NCBI GenBank assembly: GCA_026545765.1
Contig: CM048841.1
Location: 88,208,636-88,272,635, forward strand
Direction: 5' to 3'
Length of the DNA: 64,000 nt
From: Plantago major
Taxonomy: Eukaryota > Streptophyta > Magnoliopsida > Lamiales > Plantaginaceae
Both the position numbers and the translations under genes were made by a program. Below the pieces are notes generated by a model. The model did not search any database. It was not told where the DNA came from and saw only the letters and a program-made list of their open reading frames with translations. This document shows, piece after piece, positions 28,101 through 38,225 of this stretch; position 1 is the stretch's first letter, and each line of letters starts with the position of its first letter.

Positions 28101-29529
28101 TATTGTAAATTAAACCCCAATAAAATTTGTTTTCAAAATATACCCAAATTTTTTCCTTCCTCCTCCCCCATTTCTTCTTCCTTCTTCAAAAAAGCTCCGA
28201 TCGGAGCTATTATATACTCTGAGAGTGGTAATGACCCAAACGGAGCTTGTAGCGACTCGTGAGGAGTCGCTAATAACTCAAGCGGACTCGGTTTGAGTCG
28301 CTTTATAGCTCCGATCGGAGCTATTCACAGCTCCGATTGGAGCTTTTTTTGAAGAAGGAAGAAGAATAAGGTGGAGGGAGGAAGAATAAGTTGTCCGAGA
28401 TTGGAGGTGGTGGTTAGAAGTGGTGGTGGAAGATGGTGGTTGGAGGTGGTGGAAGATGTTTGAGATGGTGGGTAGTAAATTTGAAGAATAAAAAATGTTA
28501 GGGTTTGTTTGTGAGTGTTGAAAATATTTTTGGGTTTATTTTGCAATAATGGAGAATTAATGAATTTTTGAATTATAAAGAAAAGATAAAATGAGTGAAA
28601 AAGTTAACTTTTTGGCCTATCTGTAATTACATTTTTTTTTCGTGTGTAAAAAATGGGTTCATTTGTAATTGTTTGAATAGAAGGGGCTAAATTGAAAAGA
28701 TGCTATATTGCAGGGGTGGTATTTGTAATTTTCCCTTATAATAATTATAATACTATATCTCGTACTTTATTCACTATCTTTCATATTTTATTCACACCCT
28801 CTCATATTTTATTCACTTTATTTACTACTTTATTCTGATCACTCCTACTTTTTTTTTATTCTTCTTTAAAACTTGTGCCCTAATCAACGAGAAGTCTGAG
28901 TCCGGGACGAAGTGAGTATAAGGGGTGAATTACATAAAGGATGAGTGGTTTGCAATTGAAACTGAGGTTATCGATTGAAGAAGCAAGTTCTAGTAAAAAA
29001 GAAGGTTGGCAAGAAACTCTAATTGTTCATAGTTACCTTTTTTCTTAGCTTTGTCTAAGTTAAGTTGACTTTATGCAAAGTTCAGAGAAACTCAACTCTT
29101 CTCTCATTTCTTCTATCTACCCTATAATTTACCCCTTTTTTTTTAATACTGACGAACTAGGCTAGAACCAATCAAATAAAATTAAAAATATATTTAGAAA
29201 AACCACTAATTCGATCTTACACATATCAATTTTATATTACACTGATCTTACACACATCAATTTACGTTATATTACACGACCTACATTACTAACTCTACAA
29301 AATCTATAAACACAAAACTCTACTACAATCCAATTGCTATGATCCTATTGTACGAATTAACTCTAAAGCAAAGATGAAGAGAAAAATTAAAGGGGGAAGG
29401 GAAGGGAAGGTGGTTGTTTGTTACTTACTGAGGGTGCGAACGGTGGCTCGAACGGTGTAATTACGCAGAAGAAGAAACTTGACGAGCCATGAAGCCGGAT
29501 GCTCCTGTTACACACGCTACCTTTTCCAT
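25134..29529 (-). CDS. Cinnamoyl-CoA-reductase-like NAD(P)-dependent reductase (first exon damaged)
   Basis: Six exons on the minus strand: 29429-29529, 27190-27359, 26439-26627, 26141-26306, 25775-25958, 25134-25413, all GT-AG. The protein belongs to the extended short-chain dehydrogenases (CCR, DFR and phenylacetaldehyde-reductase group), which reduce aldehydes, CoA esters or ketones with NADPH. Seen: N-terminal [22 protein letters not shown], the segment [10 protein letters not shown], catalytic [11 protein letters not shown] with Tyr-x-x-x-Lys, and [16 protein letters not shown]. The CCR signature NWYCYGK is absent, so a true CCR is unlikely; the substrate is unknown. Exon 1 is 8 bases short between GGC-TTC-A and TGG-CTC, exactly in the Gly-rich cofactor motif, shifting the frame before WLVKFLLL. 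All later exon phases are intact. The last exon also reads about 40 residues beyond the usual family end. Either a recent pseudogene or a sequence error. Confidence 0.8.
26741..26991. mobile_element. Long-TIR MITE (Mutator-like) in intron 2 of the reductase gene
   Basis: The left arm GGTTAAATGCATAACACCCC matches the complement of the right arm, GGTTAAATGCACAATACCCC; the match extends about 70 bases through GTTAACGAATTAGTACC. The internal spacer is about 100 bases. Long TIRs suggest a Mutator-type element. No clean target duplication was found. Confidence 0.75.
27778..28916. mobile_element. Stowaway MITE interrupted by a nested element
   Basis: The left end CTCCCTCCGTCCCGAACTCA and the complement of the right end, CTCACTTCGTCCCGGACTCA, are flanked by TA at 27776-27777 and 28917-28918. 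Without the nested 852-bp element and its target duplication it is about 278 bp. It lies in intron 1 of the reductase-like gene. Confidence 0.9.
27884..28735. mobile_element. Non-autonomous Mutator-like element nested in the Stowaway MITE
   Basis: A 9-bp direct repeat TTATAATAA flanks it (27875-27883 and 28736-28744), diagnostic for Mutator-like elements. TIRs of about 70 bp pair GGGGAAATTACATTTCCTAC with the complement of the right end, GGGAAAATTACAAATACCAC, and both reach TTCTATTCAAACAATTAC. Inside, 28190-28350 holds nested palindromes of the AGCTCCGATCGGAGCT type. No transposase is present; the 74-codon minus frame at 28325-28546 is low complexity. Confidence 0.9.
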
Positions 29530-29917
29530 TTCCTTAATTTAATTGCCTTGTTCAAATTAAATAGTATACAGTAATGACCACTCTCACTCATCTATTCATC
29601 CATTCATAGTCTCCTCTCAACAACACCTTTCATTTATTTATACTTGCTCTTGCTCAATTTGACCCTTTTCAAACTTCTTCAAAATCTTTCTTTATGATCG
29701 ATATGAATATGATGCAAAAATTAAGAAAATGAGTGTTAATTGAGTGGTATATTGGGTAGATAAGGGAAGGTAGAAGGGTATATATTATTAAGTTGTTTCC
29801 ATAAATGAAAATTGGAAAGCTTGTAAATAACATTAAGGTAATGGCACAGTGGAAAACTTTAAAAAGAATGATGGGAGTATTTTAAACTGCAAGTGTAAAA
29901 TTTTAAATTAAATTATA
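29530..29917. other. Upstream flank of the reductase gene
   Basis: This should hold the promoter. A MITE-like right end GAATGATGGGAGTA lies at about 29866-29879. No gene seen. Confidence 0.35.
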
Positions 29918-29922
29918 TAATG

Positions 29923-30362
29923 TGTTAATCAAATCAACCCAATTCAATCCAATAAACTCCAAACCAACCAACCAACAAACGTAAGAAAATAAACACAAGA
30001 TAACCAAGATTTCTATTAACCAAGAACCAAAACGCAGTTTACAAGGAATCGACCAAACCTCCCGAGTTTCAAGCTACACGCTCCTCTGTTCTCTCTTCCT
30101 CACTGTGTTTCTCTCAGAAATCTCTATATGAGTTCTCTCTATGTTCTCATATCATTCTATTGAACTAACTAGTTATGGAACCACCTATTTATACAAAGTA
30201 AATAGTACCAATTCACTTCTAACTAGGAATCAAATAACTAATAGTTTCCTTTTCCAAGTTGGTTTCCAGTTGCCAATGAAATTCCTAATTCTGTTTCCAA
30301 AAGGATTCCTCAACATCCAACTTCTAACACCTTCAGTATTAGATGTTTAAGCTAAACTCACA
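29923..30362 (-). repeat. 3' LTR of copia A
   Basis: The plus strand starts TGTTAATCAAATCAACCC and ends AAGCTAAACTCACA; it contains a TATTTATACAAAG promoter-like box. Confidence 0.95.
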
Positions 30363-30589
30363 ATTCTCCACCTAGCTTCAACATCTGAAAATCCTCAAGT
30401 ATTCCTTAGGTTAGAATACACCCCTTCCATCAACTTGATAGAACGTAGACACGATCCAAACTTCATCACAGAAATTGACTTAGTAAACCCATCCACGGAT
30501 TAACATCGTCTTGATCTTCTCAATCTTGATAGTACCTTTCTCAACTTCATCTCATAAAGTGAAACTTTATATCAATGTGTTTGGACTCG

Positions 30590-31890
30590 TAGTAAGCTTG
30601 ATGTTTTGACAAATGAATTGCACTTTGACTATCACAAAATATAGTCACGGTGTTTGCAACACAATCGCCTTGAAATTCCCTTGAGCCAAATAGCTTCTTT
30701 CACAGCTTCCGTCATGGCCATAAATTTTGCCTTTGTAGTTGATAATGCAACCACAGGTTGATGAGTAGACTTCGACTCTCATTTTGTGCAAATAATGTGA
30801 ATACATATCCAGTTAAAGACTTCCTTGTATCTAAGTTTCCAGCATAATCCGAGTCGACATACCCAATCAGTGCATCATTCCTTGTCTGGTGTTGCTCAAA
30901 CACCAATCCCAGTCTAATCGAACCACCAATATACCTGAGTAGCCACTTAACTGCCTCCCAATGGTCCTTGCCAGGATTATCCATATACCTGCTTACTGAG
31001 CTCATTGCATGAGCCAAATCCGGCCTGCAACATACCATGGAATACATAATCGACCCTATAGCATTAGCATACGGTGTGTTCTCCATACACCTCTTCTCTT
31101 CATCAATATTAGGACAAGACTTCTTAGATAACTTGAACTGAGACCCCAGAGGTGTTGCAGCATGCTTGGATTTGTGCATGTTAAATCTCCTTAACACCTT
31201 CTCTAAGTAAGCACTTTGATTCATAATGATCTTTCCATCACCTCCATGAATAATATCAATGCCCAGTATCCTCTTAGCTATTCCCAAGTCTTTCATCTCA
31301 AATTCTGACTTCAAGAGATTCTTCACATGAGTGATTCCTTTCATATGCTTGCTTTCTATAAGCATGTCATCCACATAAATGAGCAAATATATCATGTCTT
31401 CGACATTCTCACCATAGAAGTAAACACAGGTGTCGTAGTCACACCGCCTGAACTTGTGACTCAACATAAACTTGTCAAATCTTCTATACCATTGCCTTGG
31501 ACTCTGTTTAAGGCCATACAGTGATCTCAACAATAAACAAGCCTTGCTCCTTGTCATCTACTTCAATACCCTCAGGTATCCTTATATAAATCTCTTCATC
31601 CAGCTCCCCATGCAAGAATGCAGTAGTAACATCCATCTGATGTAAGTGTAGCTTAAATTGAGCTACCATAGCAATCAAGATCCTGATTGAGCTATGCTTC
31701 ACCACTGGAGAAAAGATCTCATTGTAGTCAATACCCTCTCTTTGTGTGAAACCTCTAGCAACTAGTCTGGCCTTGTATTTCACCTTTTGCTCACCATCAG
31801 CTCCAAGTTTCTTCTTAAAGATCCACTTACAACTGACAAGCTTCTTCCCTTTAGGTATAGCTACAATATCCCATGTATGATTCTTTTCAA
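30590..31890 (-). mobile_element. Copia A reverse transcriptase and RNase H region
   Basis: Motifs seen on the minus strand: NHTWDIVAIPKGKKLVSCKW, LYGLKQSPRQWYRRFD, the YVDDM active-site box, and further downstream GYVDSDYAGNLDTRKSLTGY of RNase H. Order and wording are those of Ty1/copia. Fossil coding region. Confidence 0.9.
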
Positions 31891-32559
31891 GTGACAAGAG
31901 TTCTTGCTGTATAGCAAGGCACCGACTATTCTTCTCTGAGCAACTTATAGCTCTTTGATAGTTCTCAGGCTCATAACAATCAATAGCCTCGGCAATATTC
32001 AGTGCAAAATACACCATATATGGATCTGCAGTAGAGGTTCTAACTCTTGGTTCTCTATCTCTGATGAGATGATAATCCACAACATCATCTGGATTATTGA
32101 GCTCTATCCCTGTCCTTCTTCTAATCACATGCCTCTCCACCTGATTATTCGATTCAGGCTCCACCTGATCATGTATGTCAGTATTTTCCTGAGATTCAGC
32201 ATGCGGTGTTGTCAGAACACCATGGTCTGCGAAAACTGGTGTTATCACCACACCAGTGTCCGCTCCATATTCAGGTTTCGCACACCATCTTCGACAGTTC
32301 CACGGACCGAGTGTTCACTCAACACCGCAAGATTCTCAATAATGGCATCACATCTTCATGGAAAGTCACATCCCTGCTGATGATGCATCTATTTACCCCT
32401 GGTTCTAGGCACCAGAGTTTATATCCCTTAACTCCCTTTGGATAACCAAGAAACAAGCACTTTACTACTCTAGCCTCCAACTTATCTTGCTTGACATGAG
32501 CATAAGCTAAGCATCCAAATACTTTGAGATATGAGTAGTCTGAATGAGTACCTTTCCAA

Positions 32560-33200
32560 ACCTCTTCAAGTGTCTTGAAACCAATAGCTGATGATGGGCA
32601 TAGGTTAATAAGATGTGCTGCCGTAGTCACAGCTTCTCCCCAAAAGCTTTTTGACAAACCTAATCCAAGAAGCATGCACCTCACTCTTTCTAGGATTGTT
32701 CTATTCATCCTTTCAACTACTCCATTCTGTTGTAGATTTCCAGGAACTGTTTTGTGTCTCAAGATGCCATTCCCAACACAGAAGGTATTGAATCCATTAG
32801 ACAAGAATTCCAGCCCATTATCAGTTCTGATCACCTTGAGCTTCTTGTTCGTTTGATTCTCCATCTCCACAAGCCATTCCTTGAATTTCATGAAAGTCTC
32901 ATCCTTGGACTTCAATACAAACACCCACAATTTCCTTGACAGATCATCAATGATGGACAGAAAATATCTACCTCCATTCCTAGTGGTGGTTCTCGCCGGT
33001 CCCCATAAATCTGCATGCACATACTCAAGTATGTCCTGTGTGGTGTGTTTTCCAACACCATAACTGTTCTTCTTGGACTTCCCTAACACACAGAGCTCAC
33101 ATAGTTCCATCTCATGTATCTTGTCTCCACCTAAGAGTCCCTTCTTAGTTAAATCCATAAGACCTTTCTCTCCAACATGTGCTAGCCTTCTATGCCATAG
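32560..33200 (-). mobile_element. Copia A integrase region
   Basis: The zinc-binding HRRLAHVGEKGLMDL and CELCVLGK are followed by the core with HADLWGPA, IRTDNGLEF and NGVVERMNRTILE, covering the catalytic acidic triad positions. Confidence 0.9.
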
Positions 33201-33559
33201 AACGGTGTTGTCAGAACACTGCCGGGTGTTCTCAGAACACTGTACACTGGAAGCTTCACCAGTTACAATTTTTCCTTGTAGATAATACAATTCTCTCCTT
33301 TTAAGAGCCTGCATAACCACCTTATCACCCTTCTTAACCTGAAGGACACCATTATCACCTGAATACTTGTATCCCTTACTATCCATAGTTCCTAAAGATA
33401 TCAAGTTCCTCTTGAAGTGTGGAACATACCTCACATTAAGTAAATCCCTTATCACTCCATCAAACATCTCAATTCTCATTGTTCCCATACCCTTTATCAT
33501 ACATGGTCTATCATCACCAAGAACAACTGATCCACAGTTTCTATGCTCAAAAGTTGAAA

Positions 33560-34553
33560 ACCATTCTCTAATAGGTGTCATATGAAACGAACAGCCTGAA
33601 TCCATAACCCATTCAGTTGATTGACTAGTTTGAGTGACTGAAAGTACCTCAGTAACAAGAGCTTCCGCAGTATGATAAGCCTCTGATTTGTTTGTAATGT
33701 ATGTGCCATAATTAGTATTCGGTGTTGTCGCCACACCCTTGCCTTTCTGCGCCTTTAGACTCATACAATCCTTCTTCAAGTGTCCTTGCTTCTTGCAATA
33801 ATAACACTTCCTTGTTTCAGGGCCATCCTTGTTATACTGAGCTTTTCTTTGTTCTGGATATTGCTTCTTCTTTGGTGGAAATTTGTGATATTGTTTCACC
33901 ATAAGCCTTTCACCAGTACTGAGTGTTGGTGGAACACCATCCTGGTCCAGCTCCCTTGATCTTAATGCAGATTCAATAGCCTCCATTGTCAATGCTTCTG
34001 TCCTCCCATACACCAAAGCATCCTTGAATGGAACAAGAGAACTAGGGAGTGAATTCAACAAGATAATTGCCTTGTCTTGGCTCCTCATCCTGTTCTTCTC
34101 ATCAGTTTCCAGATTGTCATGGTGTGCAACCATCTTCTTGAACAAATCCAACTGACGCATGATTGATTTTCCTTCAACCATCTTGAATGCAAACAGCCTC
34201 TGTTTTGCATATATTTTATTTACATCCGACTTGTCATTATACAATTCTTCTAGCTTCTGCCATATCTCCTTTGCCGATGAAAGATCACCGATTTCAATAA
34301 GAGCATTATCTCCCAGAGCTAAAATCAAAGAACTGTAAGCCTTGAACTTGATTGCCTTTTTATCAGCATCAGACAAAGTTGTATCGAACTTCTCAGTCAG
34401 TGCGTCGACAACACCCTGTTGCATTAACAGAGCCATCATCCTTCTCTTCCACAGACCAAAGTCAGTCTTTCCTTCCAACGGTTTGAGGTCGAACTTTGGA
34501 GATACCATTGATGAATAGATACCAATCGATTCTCTTCCCACAGACGGCGCCAA
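33560..34553 (-). mobile_element. Copia A gag and protease region
   Basis: The gag part begins near the primer-binding site, contains FGLWKRRMMALLMQQGV, and ends with the zinc knuckle CYYCKKQGHLKKDC (about 33766-33815). The aspartic protease motif WVMDSGCSFHMT lies at about 33580-33615. Confidence 0.9.
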
Positions 34554-34554
34554 T

Positions 34555-34994
34555 TGTTAATCAAATCAACCCAATTCAATCCAATAAACTCCAAACCAAC
34601 CAACAAACAAACGTAAGAAAATAAACACAAGATAACCAAGATTTCTATTAACCAAGAACCAAAACGCAGTTTACAAGGAATCGACCAAACCTCCCGAGTT
34701 TCAAGCTACACGCTCCTCTGTTCTCTCTTCCTCACTGTGTTTCTCTCAGAAATCTCTATATGAGTTCTCTCTATGTTCTCATATCATTCTATTGAACTAA
34801 CTAGTTATGGAACCACCTATTTATACAAAGTAAATAGTACCAATTCACTTCTAACTAGGAATCAAATAACTAATAGTTTCCTTTTCCAAGTTGGTTTCCA
34901 GTTGCCAATGGAATTCCTAATTTTGTTTCCAAAAGGATTCCTCAACATCCAACTCCTAACACCTTCAGTATTAGATGTTTAAGCTAAATTCACA
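34555..34994 (-). repeat. 5' LTR of copia A
   Basis: Same length as the 3' LTR with about five substitutions. It is adjacent to the primer-binding site at 34535-34553. Confidence 0.95.
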
Positions 34995-34999
34995 TAATG

Positions 35000-35424
35000 A
35001 AAGTTTAGTTCCTAATATAATATAATTGAACATTTTACATTTGCGGTATAATATTAAGTCGTAGTCAAAATTGAAGACGATTGACCGAAAAAAGTCAAAG
35101 TGAGAAGTTTGTGTCGGGGCGGAAGAAGTAATAATTGAAGTTTAACAAATAGAGCAATCGATCTAGCAGCCGGAGTATAATATTTTAAGTCTTTAGCACC
35201 ATCACATTATTCACATATTACGAAACAGAGTAAGGCTCTCTGTTCTCTTCATCTGAAAATTCATTAATTTAAAATTCAGTTCAGTTCAATTTAGTTCAAA
35301 TTCATGTTATGTTCTCTTCATCTGCAATCGTAGGCATTGTTTTTAAGACGGTCAATAGTTTATGGTGTGTTGTTAGAGATAACTGATAAATAATGAAGAA
35401 TAATGAAAGATATGAGAGATAATC
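35000..35424. other. MITE-like flank and second GGCTCTGTTCTCTTC repeat
   Basis: CATTTTACATTTGCGGTATA near 35030-35050 is an inverted match to ACTGCAAGTGTAAAATTTTA at 29887-29906, so copia A appears to sit in a small palindromic MITE. A Stowaway-like end GTCGGGGCGGAAGAAGTA is at about 35114-35131. The GGCTCTCTGTTCTCTTCATC repeat lies at 35232-35330. Confidence 0.45.
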
Positions 35425-35650
35425 ACTACAAAAGATTTGATCTAATACGACTCATAAATTTTACGACGGTATATAAGGGGTATAACGGTATAAAAGTCAT
35501 AAAAATGAACTTAAAAAAGACCTTAAAATTAACTCAAAAAAGATAAAATATTACAATTTCAAATTTTGAGTCATAATTTTAAAATTACAACTTCAACAAA
35601 AAATACAACACGCCTCTTTTGCAACCTCTTTGTTAAAAATGAATAGTTAC
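35425..35650. mobile_element. CACTA-type MITE copy, shortened
   Basis: CACTACAAAAGATTTGATCT and the following AATACGACTCATAAATTTTA parallel the element at 16857. Shared internal blocks are AAAGTCATAAAAATGAACT and AAATTTTGAGTCATAATTTT. The right end is not recognisable. Confidence 0.6.
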
Positions 35651-36289
35651 ATTTTTTAACGGAATGGTGAGTAAGTTTTTTATTAATAAAAAATACAATG
35701 TTCTGGATGGAACACCCCCGGCTTCTGGTAAATTTACTCCTAATTGTTGGTACTTGGTACAGGAAGTCGTCAAAATTCGGCCAGATTCCATGTGCTGTTT
35801 AGTGATAATTGATGATAATTAATGAGTTGATTAATTGCAGGTGAGGTGGCAGCTGCTTCTTTACCAACCAATTTGTTACCGAAAGCCAAATTCGGTTCAC
35901 AAATAAGTCGAGTAGTTGTTGGACTTGCTCTCTCCTCGGTCTCACTCAACTCTCAATAATAAATTCCTCACCTTAATATTTTCTCAAACTTTTTTTTTTT
36001 TTTTGAAAGATTATATTTTCTCAAACTTTAACCAGACAAACTACTCAAATTAAAAATATATTTAATATGTTGATAATAATTCGTGGTCAAAGTTGAACTT
36101 TTTGTTACTATAAAATATCAAAACTGAACAGTATTTAAGGGATGAAGTGCGTATAAAGTTATAATAGCAAACAATAATTGCCGTGTATTTATAATTGTAT
36201 TATGTTTCCTCCGTTCCGGAACAAGCTTCATATGTATAAAACATGTATAATAGCTGATAAAGTTGTAAGTATGATTTATTATTAAAGTA
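35651..36289. other. No gene seen
   Basis: AT-rich intergenic DNA with a poly-T tract near 35990. From about 36207 (CCTCCGTTCCGGAACAAG) it appears to belong to the duplicated segment described at 55381-56612. Confidence 0.4.
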
Positions 36290-36328
36290 TTAATTAAGTG
36301 GGGTAAGGGGTCCAATTACCATAAATGA

Positions 36329-36553
36329 TGTTAGAGATCAAATCCAGGAAGAATTCAATAAGAAACAAAATCTATTATAAGAAACCGATTTGTAGCTCAA
36401 CAAAGAAAACCAGCCGGTCCAAGTCTGTTATAAGCGGTTCAAGGCAGTTATATTTGAGTATAAATATTAGTTTTCCCCTGTTTTCTTCTTCACCAATTCA
36501 TTCTCAATTCATTTTGTAATTCTAAACAATTCTCTCTGTAACTGTACAATTTG
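36329..36553 (+). repeat. 5' LTR portion of copia B
   Basis: It matches the 3' LTR from TGTTAGAGATCAAATCC through TATAAGCGGTTCAAGGCAGT to CTGTAACTGTACAATTT. Confidence 0.85.
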
Positions 36554-37253
36554 CTACACCTCAGCAAAATGGTGTAGTTGAGCGCAAGCATCAACACATT
36601 TTGCAAGTGGCCAAATCTTTATTGTTTCATTCAGGACTTCCACTACAATATTGGTCAGAAAGTGTTCTTACTGCAACTCATCTGATAAATAGGATCCCTT
36701 CTAGTGTTTTAAATGGAAAAACACCTTATGAAATGCTCTATAACAAACCTGTTGATTACTCTTATATGCGTGTTTTTGGTTCTTTGTGCTATGTTAGCAC
36801 TTTACAAGCAATTACACAAGTTTAGTAATAGAGCAATCAAGTGTGTTTTTCTGGGTTATAAGTTTGGTGTTAAAGGTTACAAATGTCTTGATCTTAACAC
36901 TAAACAAGTTGTCATTTCAAGAGATGTTATTTTTTCAAGAAAGTTTATTTCCTTTTAAATAAGTTAATACTACTTCTGCTATAAATACACCTGATGTCAC
37001 TAATGATCTTCAAGTTTTTTACAGATATACTTCTGGTTTTCAGTCTCTTTTCAATGATCATGTTTCTGTACCTGGTTCACAAGTGGTTGATTCTCAAAAT
37101 CAGGTGTCAGGTTTGCCTATTATAGATAATTTTCCTGTTATATCAGATAATATCTCTGATTTTTCAAATGATTCTCATCTTTCTACTAATGAACATGTCT
37201 CTGATCCTGTTGTTTCTGCTGTACCTAATGATACAGAGACTAGGAGATCTACT

Positions 37254-38173
37254 TGTTGATACGGAAATATGTCCAATCCGTCATAAAGGACCTAGGAACG
37301 AATCCTAAGGCATCCCAAGTCATCCAATGGATCCGAGACACTTTGGTCCGAGCCAACGGTCCGATCCGGGCAGACCAACCATGGTCCGACCCACATTGAA
37401 AGAAAGGGACGAAGGATTTGGACCTACAAGGCCCGACCCGGAACCATAGGTCCGAGCCTCTCTGGGAAAGGAGCATAGTGCTAAGTCGATTCTCTCCGAC
37501 CCAAGGACTCCGATCCGGATGTCAACTCGGATCCAGCATGACCATCTCATAAAGCAACCAAGCAAATGGGCACCAAAGAGTGAGATGTTCGAACCCAGGA
37601 GCTCCGAATCGGAAGAGTTGGACAGGCAGGAGAATTTCCTCAGCTGACAACCAAATATGGTCCGGACCAATCGTCCGAACCCATCTCTCCGAACCTGGGA
37701 ACTCGGCAGAACTAGTCACATCCTCAAGAACTCTCCCAATAATGACCAAACTACCCCTAAAGCCCAAGATGGCATGGGCTAAAGCTTCATTGTTGGGCTA
37801 TGGGCCTCATATTAGCATTGGTGGCTCAATCCTAGCCGTACACATGGCATGATCCTAGCAACCCTCCATTTTGATGATAGCCTATAAAAGGCACACATCC
37901 CCACAAGATCAAGTAAGTCATCTTACAGTCACTTCACGACCCTAATCCCGAGCATTATCTGAGTTGATCTTGATCACTCTCGAGTAAGTCTCATCCGGTT
38001 TGACACTTAGCAAACGGGCACTAACCCCCCTACTCAAGTGTGAGGTCCTTATCAAGTAGTTGGTCATTTGGGTTCTTACGCATTGGTCCTTACCTAGCAA
38101 GGAGCTTCTTACCTTGGCACCCATTAGTGGAGTTGAAATAAATCTAAGTAGTTGGGGAGTTACACCCTCAACA
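37254..38173 (+). repeat. 5' LTR of the Tat-type element
   Basis: Begins TGTTGATACGGAAATATGTC and ends GGAGTTACACCCTCAACA. A TATAAAAGGCACACATC promoter box lies at about 37881-37897. Confidence 0.93.
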
Positions 38174-38225
38174 TTTTGGCGCCGTCTGTGGGAATCTTTA
38201 CAAAAAGTCCCGTTCTCTTCAGTAA

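Larger units (their letters stand above)
29923..34994 (-). mobile_element. Ty1/copia retrotransposon A, young and nearly whole
   Basis: Two LTRs of equal length (440 bp) differ at about five positions by my count (about 1.1 percent), and the target duplication TAATG is intact at 29918-29922 and 34995-34999. On the minus strand the order is 5' LTR, primer-binding site TTGGCGCCGTCTGTGGGAA, gag with zinc knuckle, protease, integrase, reverse transcriptase, RNase H, purine tract AGGTGGAGAAT, 3' LTR. Protease before integrase before RT is the copia order; the gag start and integrase text resemble the Tork/Tnt1 lineage. The coding region looks almost whole, with about two breaks. The divergence points to roughly a million years or less if a usual plant rate applies. 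Confidence 0.95.

Noticed and set aside
28325-28546. 73-codon minus-strand frame with Thr/Ser/Pro runs
   Set aside because: It lies inside the non-autonomous Mutator-like element in a GGTGGT-rich stretch; no transposase motif.
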